A DNA stretch of 64,000 nt from a virus, in the IMG/VR virus record IMGVR_UViG_3300031857_000002, positions 186,001-250,000 of that record; one strand, written 5' to 3'. The notes beneath the pieces were generated by a model, which was given only the letters and a program-made list of their open reading frames with translations, ran no database searches and had not been told where the DNA came from. Position numbers and translations under genes: made by a program. Positions 17,085 to 25,708 of the stretch are shown here, one piece after another. Position 1 is the first letter of the stretch; each line of letters starts with the position of its first letter.

Positions 17085-17666
17085 TTAAAAGTCCATGTTA
17101 CATTGAGCTACAAGCTGCCAGTTTTTTAAATATCTGTACGCATCTGACAATCGATTGTGTTCCAGCTGATCCCGCATGAACACACTGAATTCATCAGGAT
17201 CCAAATCAATGTTGATCAGTTGATCAGCGTACCAGTCAACCCCGGTAGTAAAGTAATATTGCCAATGAAAATGCATTACCTTAATAAACACTGTGTTAAG
17301 TCCAAGATTTTCAATATCTTGCTGATGGTGCTGTACGCCGTCCACATTCCAATAACGTGCTAATGCGTCCACTAGATTGCTTTTTATCTTGATGATTTTG
17401 CGGTTGGGATATGTTTTTCTTATCAAATCTGAATTCACAGCGTGAGTATAAGCAATGGGAATACTGTCGTTGATCTCACCGTGATCACTCAGTGTTGGAT
17501 ACCGATATTGATTGGCCGGATTGTGATGTATCAAATGATCATGGCCAATCAATGGAACATTGTGATAATTGCCCTGAAGATTCAGATCAAAAGATTTGCC
17601 CAGCAAATGATGTATAAATCTAAAGCCGCCTGCTCCAGGAAAGTAACTTACAACAACAGGATCCAT
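17085..17666 (-). CDS. Sulfotransferase-like P-loop protein
   Basis: The 193-residue protein starts with a beta-strand followed by FPGAGGFRFIHHLLG, similar to the PAPS 5'-phosphosulfate-binding loop of sulfotransferases. A middle KIIKIKSNLVDALARYW segment could correspond to the 3'-phosphate-binding part. It is shorter than typical sulfotransferases (~250-300). Its start overlaps the stop of the amidinotransferase gene (TAATG). Four other proteins in the window begin in a similar way. Assignment is by pattern only; it could also be a distinct NTP-binding fold. Confidence 0.5.
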   Translation of the reverse strand: MDPVVVSYFPGAGGFRFIHHLLGKSFDLNLQGNYHNVPLIGHDHLIHHNPANQYRYPTLSDHGEINDSIPIAYTHAVNSDLIRKTYPNRKIIKIKSNLVDALARYWNVDGVQHHQQDIENLGLNTVFIKVMHFHWQYYFTTGVDWYADQLINIDLDPDEFSVFMRDQLEHNRLSDAYRYLKNWQLVAQCNMDF

Positions 17667-18724
17667 TAGTATACAAATAAATTCTGGTCACCCCGCTCGG
17701 GAAATAAATCAACTCTACTGTCATTGCGACGTATGTCCAAGGTTAGACAGTGCAGTCCACCGTCCCAGAATGTTCTTGTTCTAAATGGCATGGGGTGTGC
17801 GGTAATGCCATGCTGTTCTAGCGCACGAAATACACCTTCATTTTCCCCTACCATTAGCACGTTCTTTTCATCAATCACAAGACAGTTTAGTTCAAAGTAG
17901 GTTTCTGTGTAGTCGCCTACCCAGTCTTGTGCGTGTTTTATCACATGATCGTTAAATTTTGCCGAATTTGATACTCCGGGCAGCCACCATTTGCCGTTGT
18001 GCCATGGCCCTGTTCTACTGGATTTTTTTTTGTGGCGTAGAAATTCTGGTTGGTTTATGTTTATTTTTTCCCAGCCAGGGAATGTACGATCGTAATCGTC
18101 AAAGTACTCGCTGGTCAGTAATAATCCAGGCTTGAGCACAGCAAAACATCCATCCACATGTCCGCCATTGTTTAACATATGCAACCGATAATCTTTAAAA
18201 GTTTTTTGTATATATTCAACGTCTACATGCTCGTTGTGCCAATAACTGTCTAGGTAAAAGTCGCGACCCACACGTACAGTATTGGCACCGTTGATATGCC
18301 CGGCTCCAGGAATGTTTGGTCGATCAACTATGCGGCTGCCAAGGTCCTTGACATAGTCAGCAACAGCATCAGCCCAGGCTCTGTGATCCCAGGTTGCTCC
18401 AAACAATGTGTTGCCAAACACCAGGAAATGATCACGTGGTGTAATCATGGGCTTGCATAGTTGCCCTGCACTAGTGGGATGACCTTGCGGCATCAAAAAA
18501 TCTTCAATACGATCGTAACGGGGTCTGCGAACTTGCACACCGTGTTCTTCTAGTTTGCGTTGTATTACTGCAAGATCCTCTTGAGTCTTTTGAGTAATTT
18601 CATAAAAGATATCCTGTACTTCTGACTCTAGATGATCATAAAAATGTGCTGGATAACAGTTGCCCAACCATACTTCTTCAAGTCGGCCCCAGTTGGTGAA
18701 ACTGTTTATCTTTGGCAGCGTCAT
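17666..18724 (-). CDS. Amidinotransferase/deiminase-fold enzyme
   Basis: The 352-residue protein matches the guanidino-group modifying superfamily (glycine/inosamine amidinotransferase, arginine deiminase). It begins with NWGRLEEVWLG, has MITPRDHFLVFGN, a GGHVDGCF motif with H189 and D191, and the nucleophile C326 in DGGLHCLT near the C-terminus. Length is close to GATM (about 385). It may transfer an amidine group from arginine to an amine, or hydrolyse arginine. It overlaps the APS-kinase-like gene upstream by 4 nt and the sulfotransferase-like gene downstream, forming an operon. Confidence 0.85.
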   Translation of the reverse strand: MTLPKINSFTNWGRLEEVWLGNCYPAHFYDHLESEVQDIFYEITQKTQEDLAVIQRKLEEHGVQVRRPRYDRIEDFLMPQGHPTSAGQLCKPMITPRDHFLVFGNTLFGATWDHRAWADAVADYVKDLGSRIVDRPNIPGAGHINGANTVRVGRDFYLDSYWHNEHVDVEYIQKTFKDYRLHMLNNGGHVDGCFAVLKPGLLLTSEYFDDYDRTFPGWEKININQPEFLRHKKKSSRTGPWHNGKWWLPGVSNSAKFNDHVIKHAQDWVGDYTETYFELNCLVIDEKNVLMVGENEGVFRALEQHGITAHPMPFRTRTFWDGGLHCLTLDIRRNDSRVDLFPERGDQNLFVY

Positions 18725-19515
18725 TCTAATCCCAGTTCTTTTCTAATAGCAGTGGCCGAAATTGAATGAGTTGCAGAATCAAATGATTCTTGTTCTATCT
18801 TGTAGCCCACGTCTCGACCGTAGGTGATATTTACTATGTTGGGCACAACTTGTATTTCGTATTGACCTTGATATAACATGTCTAGATCTCTACGTATATA
18901 ATTCCTCACCTGTTCTATAGCAAAGGGATTTGATCCTTGCCAGCCTTGACAATCTCTAATTTGAATTACCACTTGACCTGTTTTTGCAATGGCACGTTCA
19001 AACAACTTGCGATGTCCTGCATGCCATGGTTGCCAACGACCTAGCATTTGCACAGTTTCTTTCTGCCAATCGAATACAGGGCGTCTGCGATTATCTAAGA
19101 TATGTGCGGCCACAAACTCGCCCCACTTCTCACCATGCTGTTCAGTGATGCGGAAATCATATTGCTCAGGCGGAACGAATGCTTTATTAGTATCTTCGTA
19201 GCGGCCCTGATCAATGGTGTCAACCCATATGGTCCAGTCTGCTTTGAAATTGTTGCGCATGTCAACCAAGGGAGCCACAAAGTCACAGATCACATAGTCT
19301 ACATCTGTCATTGCATCTGCCAGTTCGCGCATACGTAAACTCTGACGTATACGGCCTGCTTCACTGAAATCCCAGTCGTTGTATTTTTTACGTACATCGT
19401 CGGCATTTAACCAACCCACACGTTTCTTTTCTGCTTGCAAGTGGTCTACAATGTGTTGTGCCAGGTATGTTTTGCCGGCCCCTGGCAGGCCCATGATTAA
19501 AATACGTTGTGTCAT
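18721..19515 (-). CDS. APS-kinase-like P-loop kinase fused to HIGH-type nucleotidylyltransferase
   Basis: The 264-residue protein has two domains. Residues 1-~150 resemble adenylylsulfate kinase: Walker A GLPGAGKT at 9-16, ADDVR, NDWDFSEAGRIRQ, and VDYVICDFVAPL. Residues ~160-264 are a small nucleotidylyltransferase: GRWQPWHAGH (HxGH), a DCQGWQGSNPF stretch and ISATAIRKEL. The order differs from NadR (nucleotidylyltransferase first). It might supply PAPS-like donors to the nearby sulfotransferase-like proteins, or act in nucleotide-cofactor synthesis. A TAAATA element lies 5 nt before the ATG. Confidence 0.8.
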   Translation of the reverse strand: MTQRILIMGLPGAGKTYLAQHIVDHLQAEKKRVGWLNADDVRKKYNDWDFSEAGRIRQSLRMRELADAMTDVDYVICDFVAPLVDMRNNFKADWTIWVDTIDQGRYEDTNKAFVPPEQYDFRITEQHGEKWGEFVAAHILDNRRRPVFDWQKETVQMLGRWQPWHAGHRKLFERAIAKTGQVVIQIRDCQGWQGSNPFAIEQVRNYIRRDLDMLYQGQYEIQVVPNIVNITYGRDVGYKIEQESFDSATHSISATAIRKELGLE

Positions 19516-19520
19516 GCTAT

Positions 19521-19526
19521 TATTTA
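19521..19526 (-). promoter_or_regulatory. Late-promoter-like TAAATA element
   Basis: The core is 5 nt upstream of ATG 19515 in the 23-nt gap between divergent genes; no ribosome binding site fits. Confidence 0.4.
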
Positions 19527-19538
19527 CTAAGTAATTTT

Positions 19539-20666
19539 ATGAATGTATTAATTTTAACTCCGGACCGCGTTGGCAGCACTTTATTACAACGTGTGATCAC
19601 TGTGTACATGCAATCGCACACTTACAATCGCCCTGTGATTAACTTACACGAACTCACAAACGGATTAATGAAATACTACAGTCCTGTGTTCAATCAAGAA
19701 GTGCTGGGCAAACCAACTGACCGTCCTTGGGGATATTACCAGTCACTCGACGAAATACTGGAGCATTTAAACAGCACAGATCACTACAAGACCGCACGAT
19801 TGGCACATTATCATATTTTAAATCGTCAAGATCCATTGGCTAATCAGGTGCCTTTTTATCAATACCTAAATGATAACTTTTTTATAATCAGCGCCCAAAG
19901 GAAAAATCTACTAGAACATGCACTAAGTTGGTGTATTCAAGGACATTCAAAAAAGTTAAATGTTTACACACATCAAGAAAAGATTGATACATTTGCTGAC
20001 ATATATCAAAATAGAATCACAGTTGATGTGAATGTAATGATAACGTATCTCAACAAGTATGTGAACTACTTGAACTGGGTTGACAATCATTTTACAGTGA
20101 ATTCATACTTTGAATATGAAACACACATGCCTAAAATTGAAGAATATATACTGGGTTTGGATATATTTGGTGGACAACAAAAAAAATCATGGCATGACAC
20201 GTTTGGCATTGAGTTTCAAGACTGGAATCGATATCATTATCTTGCCAGTGACATGAGCGGCATAAGCAAACAGTTACCAAGTCCAGACAACTTAAAAATC
20301 ACGTTTGATTCTCAAGACCAGTTGGACAGTGTAGATCTAGTACCTGTGTTTAATAAAAATGCAATTCATAATAGTCTAAGCATTGGCGACAAACAGTTTT
20401 TAAAACAACATACTAGCAAATACATCAGCAGTTACAAAGCAATTGATGAGTTGGTTCAGCATAAGATAATGGTCACAGGCATTCCCATTAAACTGCAAAC
20501 CATGATGGAAAAAAGCCGACTGATACGCAATTTTGATCAATGCGCAGAAGCATACAATGACTGGGTCAAGCAACGTGGAATAGGCGATCCTTATACCAAT
20601 ACTGATATCAAGAAAATTGCACTAGATGAAATTAGCACCTGGCATTCGATGCCAAGGCTGGAATAA
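19539..20666 (+). CDS. Sulfotransferase-like protein
   Basis: One of only five plus-strand genes. The 375-residue protein starts at ATG 19539 (MNVLILTPDRVGSTLL); an earlier in-frame start gives only ten more residues that would overlap the divergent gene. The PDRVGSTLL loop after a first strand resembles the 5'-phosphosulfate loop of sulfotransferases, and AQRKNLLEHALSW at ~120-135 resembles the R...S 3'-phosphate motif. It converges on the SGNH gene, overlapping its end by 35 nt. A sulfate acceptor cannot be inferred. Confidence 0.65.
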   Translation: MNVLILTPDRVGSTLLQRVITVYMQSHTYNRPVINLHELTNGLMKYYSPVFNQEVLGKPTDRPWGYYQSLDEILEHLNSTDHYKTARLAHYHILNRQDPLANQVPFYQYLNDNFFIISAQRKNLLEHALSWCIQGHSKKLNVYTHQEKIDTFADIYQNRITVDVNVMITYLNKYVNYLNWVDNHFTVNSYFEYETHMPKIEEYILGLDIFGGQQKKSWHDTFGIEFQDWNRYHYLASDMSGISKQLPSPDNLKITFDSQDQLDSVDLVPVFNKNAIHNSLSIGDKQFLKQHTSKYISSYKAIDELVQHKIMVTGIPIKLQTMMEKSRLIRNFDQCAEAYNDWVKQRGIGDPYTNTDIKKIALDEISTWHSMPRLE

Positions 20667-21480
20667 TTTCGCATACTAACGCATTGCTAGTAAGAATATC
20701 ATAATGAAATCCATCACGAGCATAATCCAATTGCTCTGTCTGGATCACATTATCAAAATCTAGATTGTCCCCAGCTGGTGCCCAGGACGGAATAGCTGAA
20801 TGTACAATATTTCCCTGTAGTTGTTGCATGCACAATCGAGTATTAATAATGTCCTCGTCAGTGGTAGAATTAATGTGTTCTAACCTTAGTTCTTCACTAG
20901 ATGGGTCGATGCTTGACCAATCATGCAACTGCTTTATTTCTGTCTTTATCCAGGCCGGCAAATTATCAAAATCCTGAATACTTTTACAATCCGGCCAACT
21001 TACATCTTGTACAGATTTATAAAAATTTAAAAATCTTTCATTTAAAATGATGCTTGTGTCAAACTCTCGACGATGCATATAACTCCATTGGACTACTATA
21101 TTAGCCTGAGGAAACTGCGTTAAAATTGCAACTGCAATCCTGGCAATCCAGTTATTACTTGCTCCATCCATGCTGACATTTATTACACGACGCCTTAGGC
21201 GTTGCTGTAGCATATAAGGCCAGGTATGTTCAAGTGGGCTGCCTAGTCCCACAGTAAAACTATCTCCAACGCACCATATCACATCAGACAAATCATCAGG
21301 CCACTCTGCATCTCTAAATCCGCGACTGTTATAATGATATTCAACCTTGTGCGGGTACGACAAAAAATGTTCACGATTCAAGCACAACTCAAGACTATCC
21401 ATGCCTGACTCTAGCCAATGCTGGTTGACTCTTGACGGCAAATATAATTCAGGTAATAGACTTGGTTTTGTTATCGCCAT
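20632..21480 (-). CDS. SGNH-hydrolase-like protein
   Basis: The 282-residue protein has GDSFTVGLG with the candidate nucleophile S74, preceded by the NSRGFRD strand common to this phage family, and a C-terminal DGFH with D256 and H259. These fit block I and block V of SGNH/GDSL esterases. A GASN at ~108-111 could contribute the Asn. It may deacetylate or de-esterify a glycan. Two diverged relatives occur at 32378 and 33634. Its 3' end overlaps the convergent plus-strand gene. Confidence 0.72.
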   Translation of the reverse strand: MAITKPSLLPELYLPSRVNQHWLESGMDSLELCLNREHFLSYPHKVEYHYNSRGFRDAEWPDDLSDVIWCVGDSFTVGLGSPLEHTWPYMLQQRLRRRVINVSMDGASNNWIARIAVAILTQFPQANIVVQWSYMHRREFDTSIILNERFLNFYKSVQDVSWPDCKSIQDFDNLPAWIKTEIKQLHDWSSIDPSSEELRLEHINSTTDEDIINTRLCMQQLQGNIVHSAIPSWAPAGDNLDFDNVIQTEQLDYARDGFHYDILTSNALVCEIIPALASNARC

Positions 21481-21482
21481 TT

Positions 21483-22127
21483 TTATAATGTGCTTAAAAA
21501 TAGTTTTGTCTTGTCAGTAATAATTCCAGTGATCTGCAGAGTGGCTCGGGGCACATGTCCTGCATTGGCGGTGGCGTGCGGTACGTTGATCCAGTCAAAA
21601 GTGCTGACATCCCCGGCCTGCCACCCTGTCCATGCATAGTTGCCATAACTCCAGAAATGTCCCTGCTGCCAGTCTGTGAGCTGTACAAAATAACGCACAA
21701 CCTGAGAAGGGTCAGTAGGCATCCATTTTTCCAGCTTGTCTAAGTGTAGATTCCATACTTGCCCAGGATGTTGCACATGTATTCTAGCCATGCTTTTTTC
21801 CAGGCCAAATTGATCAGCAATGTGTTGAAACACAGGATCAAGATTGTAGTTCAAGTTAGTGACCACATAGTCACGTCCGTAACCTTGTTGCTCTAGATCG
21901 TAGTCTTCTTGATCGTATTCTTCTGTGGCACGTTTTAATGGGTCCGAGTCGCGACCACGAGTGCGCCAGGTCACAGGTGCAGATGCAGTTATAGCCGCAG
22001 ATAATTCTTCTGCCCATGTAGGTTGAATGTGTCCTAGGTGTTGTACTGTGTCCCATCGTGGATCTATTACGCTATTATCAAAATGATATTGACTTCTTTG
22101 TTGAGTTATTGCCCAAGCTGATTTCAT
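21483..22127 (-). CDS. 2-oxoglutarate/Fe(II) oxygenase-like protein
   Basis: The 214-residue protein starts at ATG 22127, overlapping the upstream stop; a longer frame is less plausible. The C-terminal half has a facial-triad pattern: H128-x-D130 (LHLD), H184 (VPHAT), and R194 (PRATLQ) ten residues later, as in 2OG oxygenases of the hydroxylase type. GDVSTFDW and WSYGNYAW strands support a double-stranded beta-helix. It could hydroxylate a protein, sugar or small molecule; partner unknown. It is within the sulfotransferase-like cluster. Confidence 0.7.
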   Translation of the reverse strand: MKSAWAITQQRSQYHFDNSVIDPRWDTVQHLGHIQPTWAEELSAAITASAPVTWRTRGRDSDPLKRATEEYDQEDYDLEQQGYGRDYVVTNLNYNLDPVFQHIADQFGLEKSMARIHVQHPGQVWNLHLDKLEKWMPTDPSQVVRYFVQLTDWQQGHFWSYGNYAWTGWQAGDVSTFDWINVPHATANAGHVPRATLQITGIITDKTKLFLSTL

Positions 22128-22744
22128 ATTACTGTTACCTTTATGTCTGACGCTGTGTAGTCTTGATAGTATTCTGTTGCTGGAACTTGAATACCAACAG
22201 TTCTGGCCAGTTGTCTGTTGGTTTCCACAACTGTGGCAGGCCATTCACGGGCCGCACGACGATTGCCCTCATTTTCTCTGCGTATGCATTCGGCCATTTG
22301 ACGCAGGTCTCGGTAATAGTCCCGGTACAATGGATATGTTATTTTAAACTCCCCACATTTGACCCACCATCCTAGGCAAGCATCATCTGTGCGATCAATC
22401 AGCACAATAGGACAATCAGGCCAGGTTTTTTTGATATAATCGATATGATATCCAAACACATGGCTTTTGATAATACGTACACCTGTGCCACTAAATGGTG
22501 CATCAAACTCTGCTTCGTTCTGTTCTCGAGTGTATTGATCCAGGTGTTCAAAATGATCACCAAATTCCATGGCTGGTCCCCAGTACACTCCCATGTGTAA
22601 CAATTCCATTGTGCCCGAAGCGTCATGACGATATGTTCTGGCTTCTGAGTAATCAGTTGAGTCTACGTCGGCGCTGTAGTAAATGTTTTTTACTACGGAA
22701 CTCCATTTAGAGCCCGGGGCTCCACTTACAAAAATATATTTCAT
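22124..22744 (-). CDS. Sulfotransferase-like protein
   Basis: The 206-residue protein starts at ATG 22744 (MKYIFVSGAPGSKWSS), overlapping the stop of the Bug gene. The GAPGSKWSS loop is placed like a sulfotransferase PSB/P-loop. A central IKSHVFGYHIDYI, then a PIVLIDRTDDACLGWW segment (R-T-D-D in place of R...S), supports the fold. Coupling to the 2OG oxygenase gene downstream suggests the two act on one substrate, but this is inference. Confidence 0.58.
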   Translation of the reverse strand: MKYIFVSGAPGSKWSSVVKNIYYSADVDSTDYSEARTYRHDASGTMELLHMGVYWGPAMEFGDHFEHLDQYTREQNEAEFDAPFSGTGVRIIKSHVFGYHIDYIKKTWPDCPIVLIDRTDDACLGWWVKCGEFKITYPLYRDYYRDLRQMAECIRRENEGNRRAAREWPATVVETNRQLARTVGIQVPATEYYQDYTASDIKVTVI

Positions 22745-23700
22745 TCTGGTCGGATCCTTCTGGCAATGGGTTGCCACGTTTGTTGTAGTCGGGCCATGCT
22801 AGCACGTACACCTGCTGGCGAGTGTTCTTCAGTGGTGATGTACATCATGTTTTCTCGAAACCTTGCTCCTGCTGCTGTTGAGCGTATGGCAGGTACAAAC
22901 TGTTCAGCATACCATTTCTGTATGTCTTGTGGAGTACCTGGTGGTAGTACCATGTTCCAGCAGCCGTGTATGCTGAGTCCTGGTGCTGCCTTGCTCATTA
23001 ACGGCGCAGATTCTAATCCTGGCAAGGGTCGTGTGTCAGCGATACCAATCAACTTGAGCTTGCCTGCAATCACATGCGGATATCCCACTGCCACAGGAGT
23101 AACGCCAAATTCCACATGCCCGCCCATGACATCTAATAGTGCCTGAGCAGGACCTTTGTACATGGCTGTTTCAACTCGATCACCGCCAGCAACATTTAGC
23201 TTGTCTTTAAGATATTCCACTGCTAATTTATGACCCCCTCCGCCAATGGCTATAGTAATGGGCCTTTCTTTCTTTCTAATGGCTGCCACCAGTTCTTCGG
23301 GCGTGTTGATACGACTGCTGGGGTGTGCCCAGAATGCTAGTGGACTACGTGCAATATTAGCAATGGGTTCTAGATCCATGGGATTATATTTAATTACCTT
23401 AGGATACCATACTTCAGGAGTGACCCAATTTGACTGACACGCAGGCACCGCAATAGTGTGTCCGTCTGCAGGTGTAGTCACAAAGTGATTGATAGCAATG
23501 TTGCCATCAGCACCCGGTCTGTGTTCAGACACAAATTTGGCACCGGTTGACTTTTCTACAATATCTGCTACAATACGAAATGATATTTCATTTCCGGCAC
23601 CTGGTCCATTGGGGAATATAACAGTGACAGGTTTGGTGGGTTGCCAGGCCCAGGCTGATGAGGCAAACAAGGCCACGGCAAGAAATTTTAGTGTACGCAT
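22741..23700 (-). CDS. Bug/TctC-family periplasmic binding protein
   Basis: The 319-residue protein has a signal peptide (~18 residues, cleavage after AWA) and the full-length pattern of tripartite tricarboxylate transporter substrate-binding proteins: KPVTVIFPNGPGAGNE, EHRPGADGNIAINH, PADGHTIAVP, TPEELVAAIRKK, and a MYKGPAQALLDVMGGHVEFG stretch. Such proteins bind carboxylates in the periplasm and abound in beta-proteobacteria. No transporter subunits are nearby, so it would serve a host TctAB system or act alone. AAAGGAG precedes the ATG. It looks like a host-derived auxiliary metabolic gene. Confidence 0.9.
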   Translation of the reverse strand: MRTLKFLAVALFASSAWAWQPTKPVTVIFPNGPGAGNEISFRIVADIVEKSTGAKFVSEHRPGADGNIAINHFVTTPADGHTIAVPACQSNWVTPEVWYPKVIKYNPMDLEPIANIARSPLAFWAHPSSRINTPEELVAAIRKKERPITIAIGGGGHKLAVEYLKDKLNVAGGDRVETAMYKGPAQALLDVMGGHVEFGVTPVAVGYPHVIAGKLKLIGIADTRPLPGLESAPLMSKAAPGLSIHGCWNMVLPPGTPQDIQKWYAEQFVPAIRSTAAGARFRENMMYITTEEHSPAGVRASMARLQQTWQPIARRIRPE

Positions 23701-23719
23701 AAGACTCCTTTAAATACAT

Positions 23720-23727
23720 TATAAATT
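23720..23727 (+). promoter_or_regulatory. Late-promoter-like TATAAATT octamer
   Basis: Seven of eight bases match the T4 late octamer TATAAATA, 24 nt upstream of the plus-strand methyltransferase start. Confidence 0.5.
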
Positions 23728-23751
23728 CTAAGTTATATATCAAAATTTACT

Positions 23752-24480
23752 ATGAACACAAAAATTTTCAACCTTTTACAAAAAAATCTACAACTTGCGT
23801 TTAATTTACCCAAGTACGCCGCAATCACAATTGACGCAGATACCAATGTACACAGCCTGCCCTGGACTCCTGCTCGCTACAGCAAGTTCAAAGACGCTGT
23901 GGAAGCAGAACTCAGTCTGCCTTGTGAGTATCGTGGCACCTTGCGAGAGATTGCGGATGACCTTAGTGAACGCTACACACATAGATTCTTTGCGGAAATA
24001 TGGAAGCCAAGAACAGGCGACTATGAACACACAGGCTGGGAACTAGCTGAAGAAATCAACAAACTGAACCCGGAACGTGTGCTTGATGTGGGCTGTGGCT
24101 ATCATCCTTTTAAAGGGCGCATTCACAATCTTGTAGGAATTGATCCTTACAATAACTGCGCAGATTATGAAGTAGACATCTTAGACTACAAGGTAAAACC
24201 ACAATCGCACGATGTGATCATTGCCCTGGGATCAATTAACTTTAATTCACGAGACGAAATCGAATCACGTTTTGCACACTGTGTTTCATTACTAAAGCCT
24301 GGCGGTAAATTCTTTTTGCGAGCCAATCCTGGCATTACCCACAAGACAGGACCTTATGTGGAGATCTTTTCGTGGACTTTTGAAGTTGTGAATGAATTTG
24401 CAGAAACATACAATTTAAATCTAGACACCTTTAAGAAAGATGCCAATGACCGATTGTATTTTGTGTATACTAAACGCTAG
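23752..24480 (+). CDS. Class I SAM-dependent methyltransferase
   Basis: The 242-residue protein has a Rossmann methyltransferase core: VLDVGCGYHPF (motif I), VGIDPYNN (acid after beta-2), HDVIIALGSINF (motif IV position) and LLKPGGKFFLRANPG (motif VI). An N-terminal ~85-residue helical part precedes it. The substrate is unknown; the context suggests a small molecule or glycan rather than DNA. Its 3' end overlaps the convergent sulfotransferase-like gene by 11 nt. Confidence 0.8.
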   Translation: MNTKIFNLLQKNLQLAFNLPKYAAITIDADTNVHSLPWTPARYSKFKDAVEAELSLPCEYRGTLREIADDLSERYTHRFFAEIWKPRTGDYEHTGWELAEEINKLNPERVLDVGCGYHPFKGRIHNLVGIDPYNNCADYEVDILDYKVKPQSHDVIIALGSINFNSRDEIESRFAHCVSLLKPGGKFFLRANPGITHKTGPYVEIFSWTFEVVNEFAETYNLNLDTFKKDANDRLYFVYTKR

Positions 24481-25357
24481 GAACCCAAGGTTCAGAATCA
24501 CAGCGTAGCAGTGCTTGTTGTATCACGGGCTGTGCATCCACTGTGCTCAAGGCAATGAATTCATCAATGGGCATTTTGAGATAGCGTTCGGCCATGGACA
24601 CATTGCGGTCATGATACTGTTGCATCATACTCACAAGATGCTGGGACGAGTCATAATCAATACCAAAGTGCTGGCACACACGAGCATGCTCTGATTCGCT
24701 GTCTCCAAACATCAATTCAGACAGATCAATGTTGAATAGTGATTGGTAGTCCAGTGGCAAAAACCAGTGCTGATACTCGTTCTGTATCCTGTTGATTACC
24801 GGGATATTTTCCTTGTGGTCACGCCAGGAGTCAACCTCAAATTGATAAAACCATTCTCGTCCGTTGATGTAGTGTTTAAAATTTTCCACGGTGTCATGGT
24901 CTTGATCAAATTGACTTGACAAGTGCTGTGCCCATCCTGATTCTGGGGCAGATGGCAAGTATCTTTCCACGGTAAATCTAAAAAGACGCATTTTGAGCCA
25001 CATCAGTACAAAAAAGAATTTCTTATGTTCGTCAGCACAGGTTATAAAGGCTTTTTGTGCTGGGTCGGCAAACACAATGCCCGAAAATGATCTATTGTCA
25101 GACTGTAAATTGCGTTGGCAGTAAGGGTGAGTGATCAGAAACAACTTGCGGTCTGTGCCCTTGGGAGAAAATTCAAATGTGTTGTTTAGTATATGAACGT
25201 ATCTGTTGTTCTTTAGTTGTTTCACAGTAGAAGGTATGCAGCCAGGATGTTGACTCAGCCAGTAGGCCATGAACTCTCCGCCAAACCCTCCAGGATAAAT
25301 CAACAAATATGCCGATTCAGGACGCACCAGTTGCGTGGTCAATTTCTGATCTAACAT
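24470..25357 (-). CDS. Sulfotransferase-like protein (low confidence)
   Basis: The 295-residue protein begins with a strand and LLIYPGGFGGEFMAYWL, echoing the loops of the other sulfotransferase-like proteins in this window, followed by a helix. A later LFLITHPYC and a long helical C-terminus are visible, but no clear 3'-phosphate motif. It lies 3 nt from the upstream 115-residue gene. Alternative: a distinct phage family with a P-loop-like opening. Confidence 0.45.
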   Translation of the reverse strand: MLDQKLTTQLVRPESAYLLIYPGGFGGEFMAYWLSQHPGCIPSTVKQLKNNRYVHILNNTFEFSPKGTDRKLFLITHPYCQRNLQSDNRSFSGIVFADPAQKAFITCADEHKKFFFVLMWLKMRLFRFTVERYLPSAPESGWAQHLSSQFDQDHDTVENFKHYINGREWFYQFEVDSWRDHKENIPVINRIQNEYQHWFLPLDYQSLFNIDLSELMFGDSESEHARVCQHFGIDYDSSQHLVSMMQQYHDRNVSMAERYLKMPIDEFIALSTVDAQPVIQQALLRCDSEPWVPSV

Positions 25358-25360
25358 GTA

Positions 25361-25708
25361 TCATTTGCCAGCGGCCCGTAAATTAGCGCCGTTGTTGAAG
25401 CTGGGGCTGTAAGGACTGTTGCCCTGTATGTTGCCTTTACGTGCTGACCATTCATAGCCTGCACGATGCCCTGAACAGTCCTTGGTACAGGGCGAGCCCA
25501 GGAAGCTGAGTTCATCCAGCTGTTCTTCCTGTAGCTTGGGACGTATTTCTACTATGGTGGCATTGTGATAGTCAGCCCAGGCACGTGCGGCTGTTTCACT
25601 AGGAAACGTTCTACGCCACTGTTCACGCTGATCTCTGCGGTTGTACGCATACCCCCAGGCTTCTACAGGCGTGCCGGCAATTTCTTCAAACAGCATCAGC
25701 AGTTCCAT
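25361..25708 (-). CDS. Small protein with C-x3-C-SGHRAGY motif and capsid-leader-like N-terminus
   Basis: The 115-residue protein starts MELLMLFEE, similar to the T4 Alt leader (MELITE) with an L-x-E site. Residues ~18-55 (Y-x-Y...W...F-x-S...A) look like one of the modules found at the end of the giant protein at 1-3951. The C-terminus carries CTKDCSGHRAGYEW, a motif I have seen in phage structural or polyvalent proteins; no function is known. It overlaps the DUF6321-type gene by 13 nt. Confidence 0.65.
   Translation of the reverse strand: MELLMLFEEIAGTPVEAWGYAYNRRDQREQWRRTFPSETAARAWADYHNATIVEIRPKLQEEQLDELSFLGSPCTKDCSGHRAGYEWSARKGNIQGNSPYSPSFNNGANLRAAGK

Noticed and set aside
22741-23700. 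Bug gene as evidence of a bacterial chromosome or prophage
   Set aside because: Start and stop are coupled to phage accessory genes on its 3' side and no bacterial synteny, integrase or attachment site is seen.
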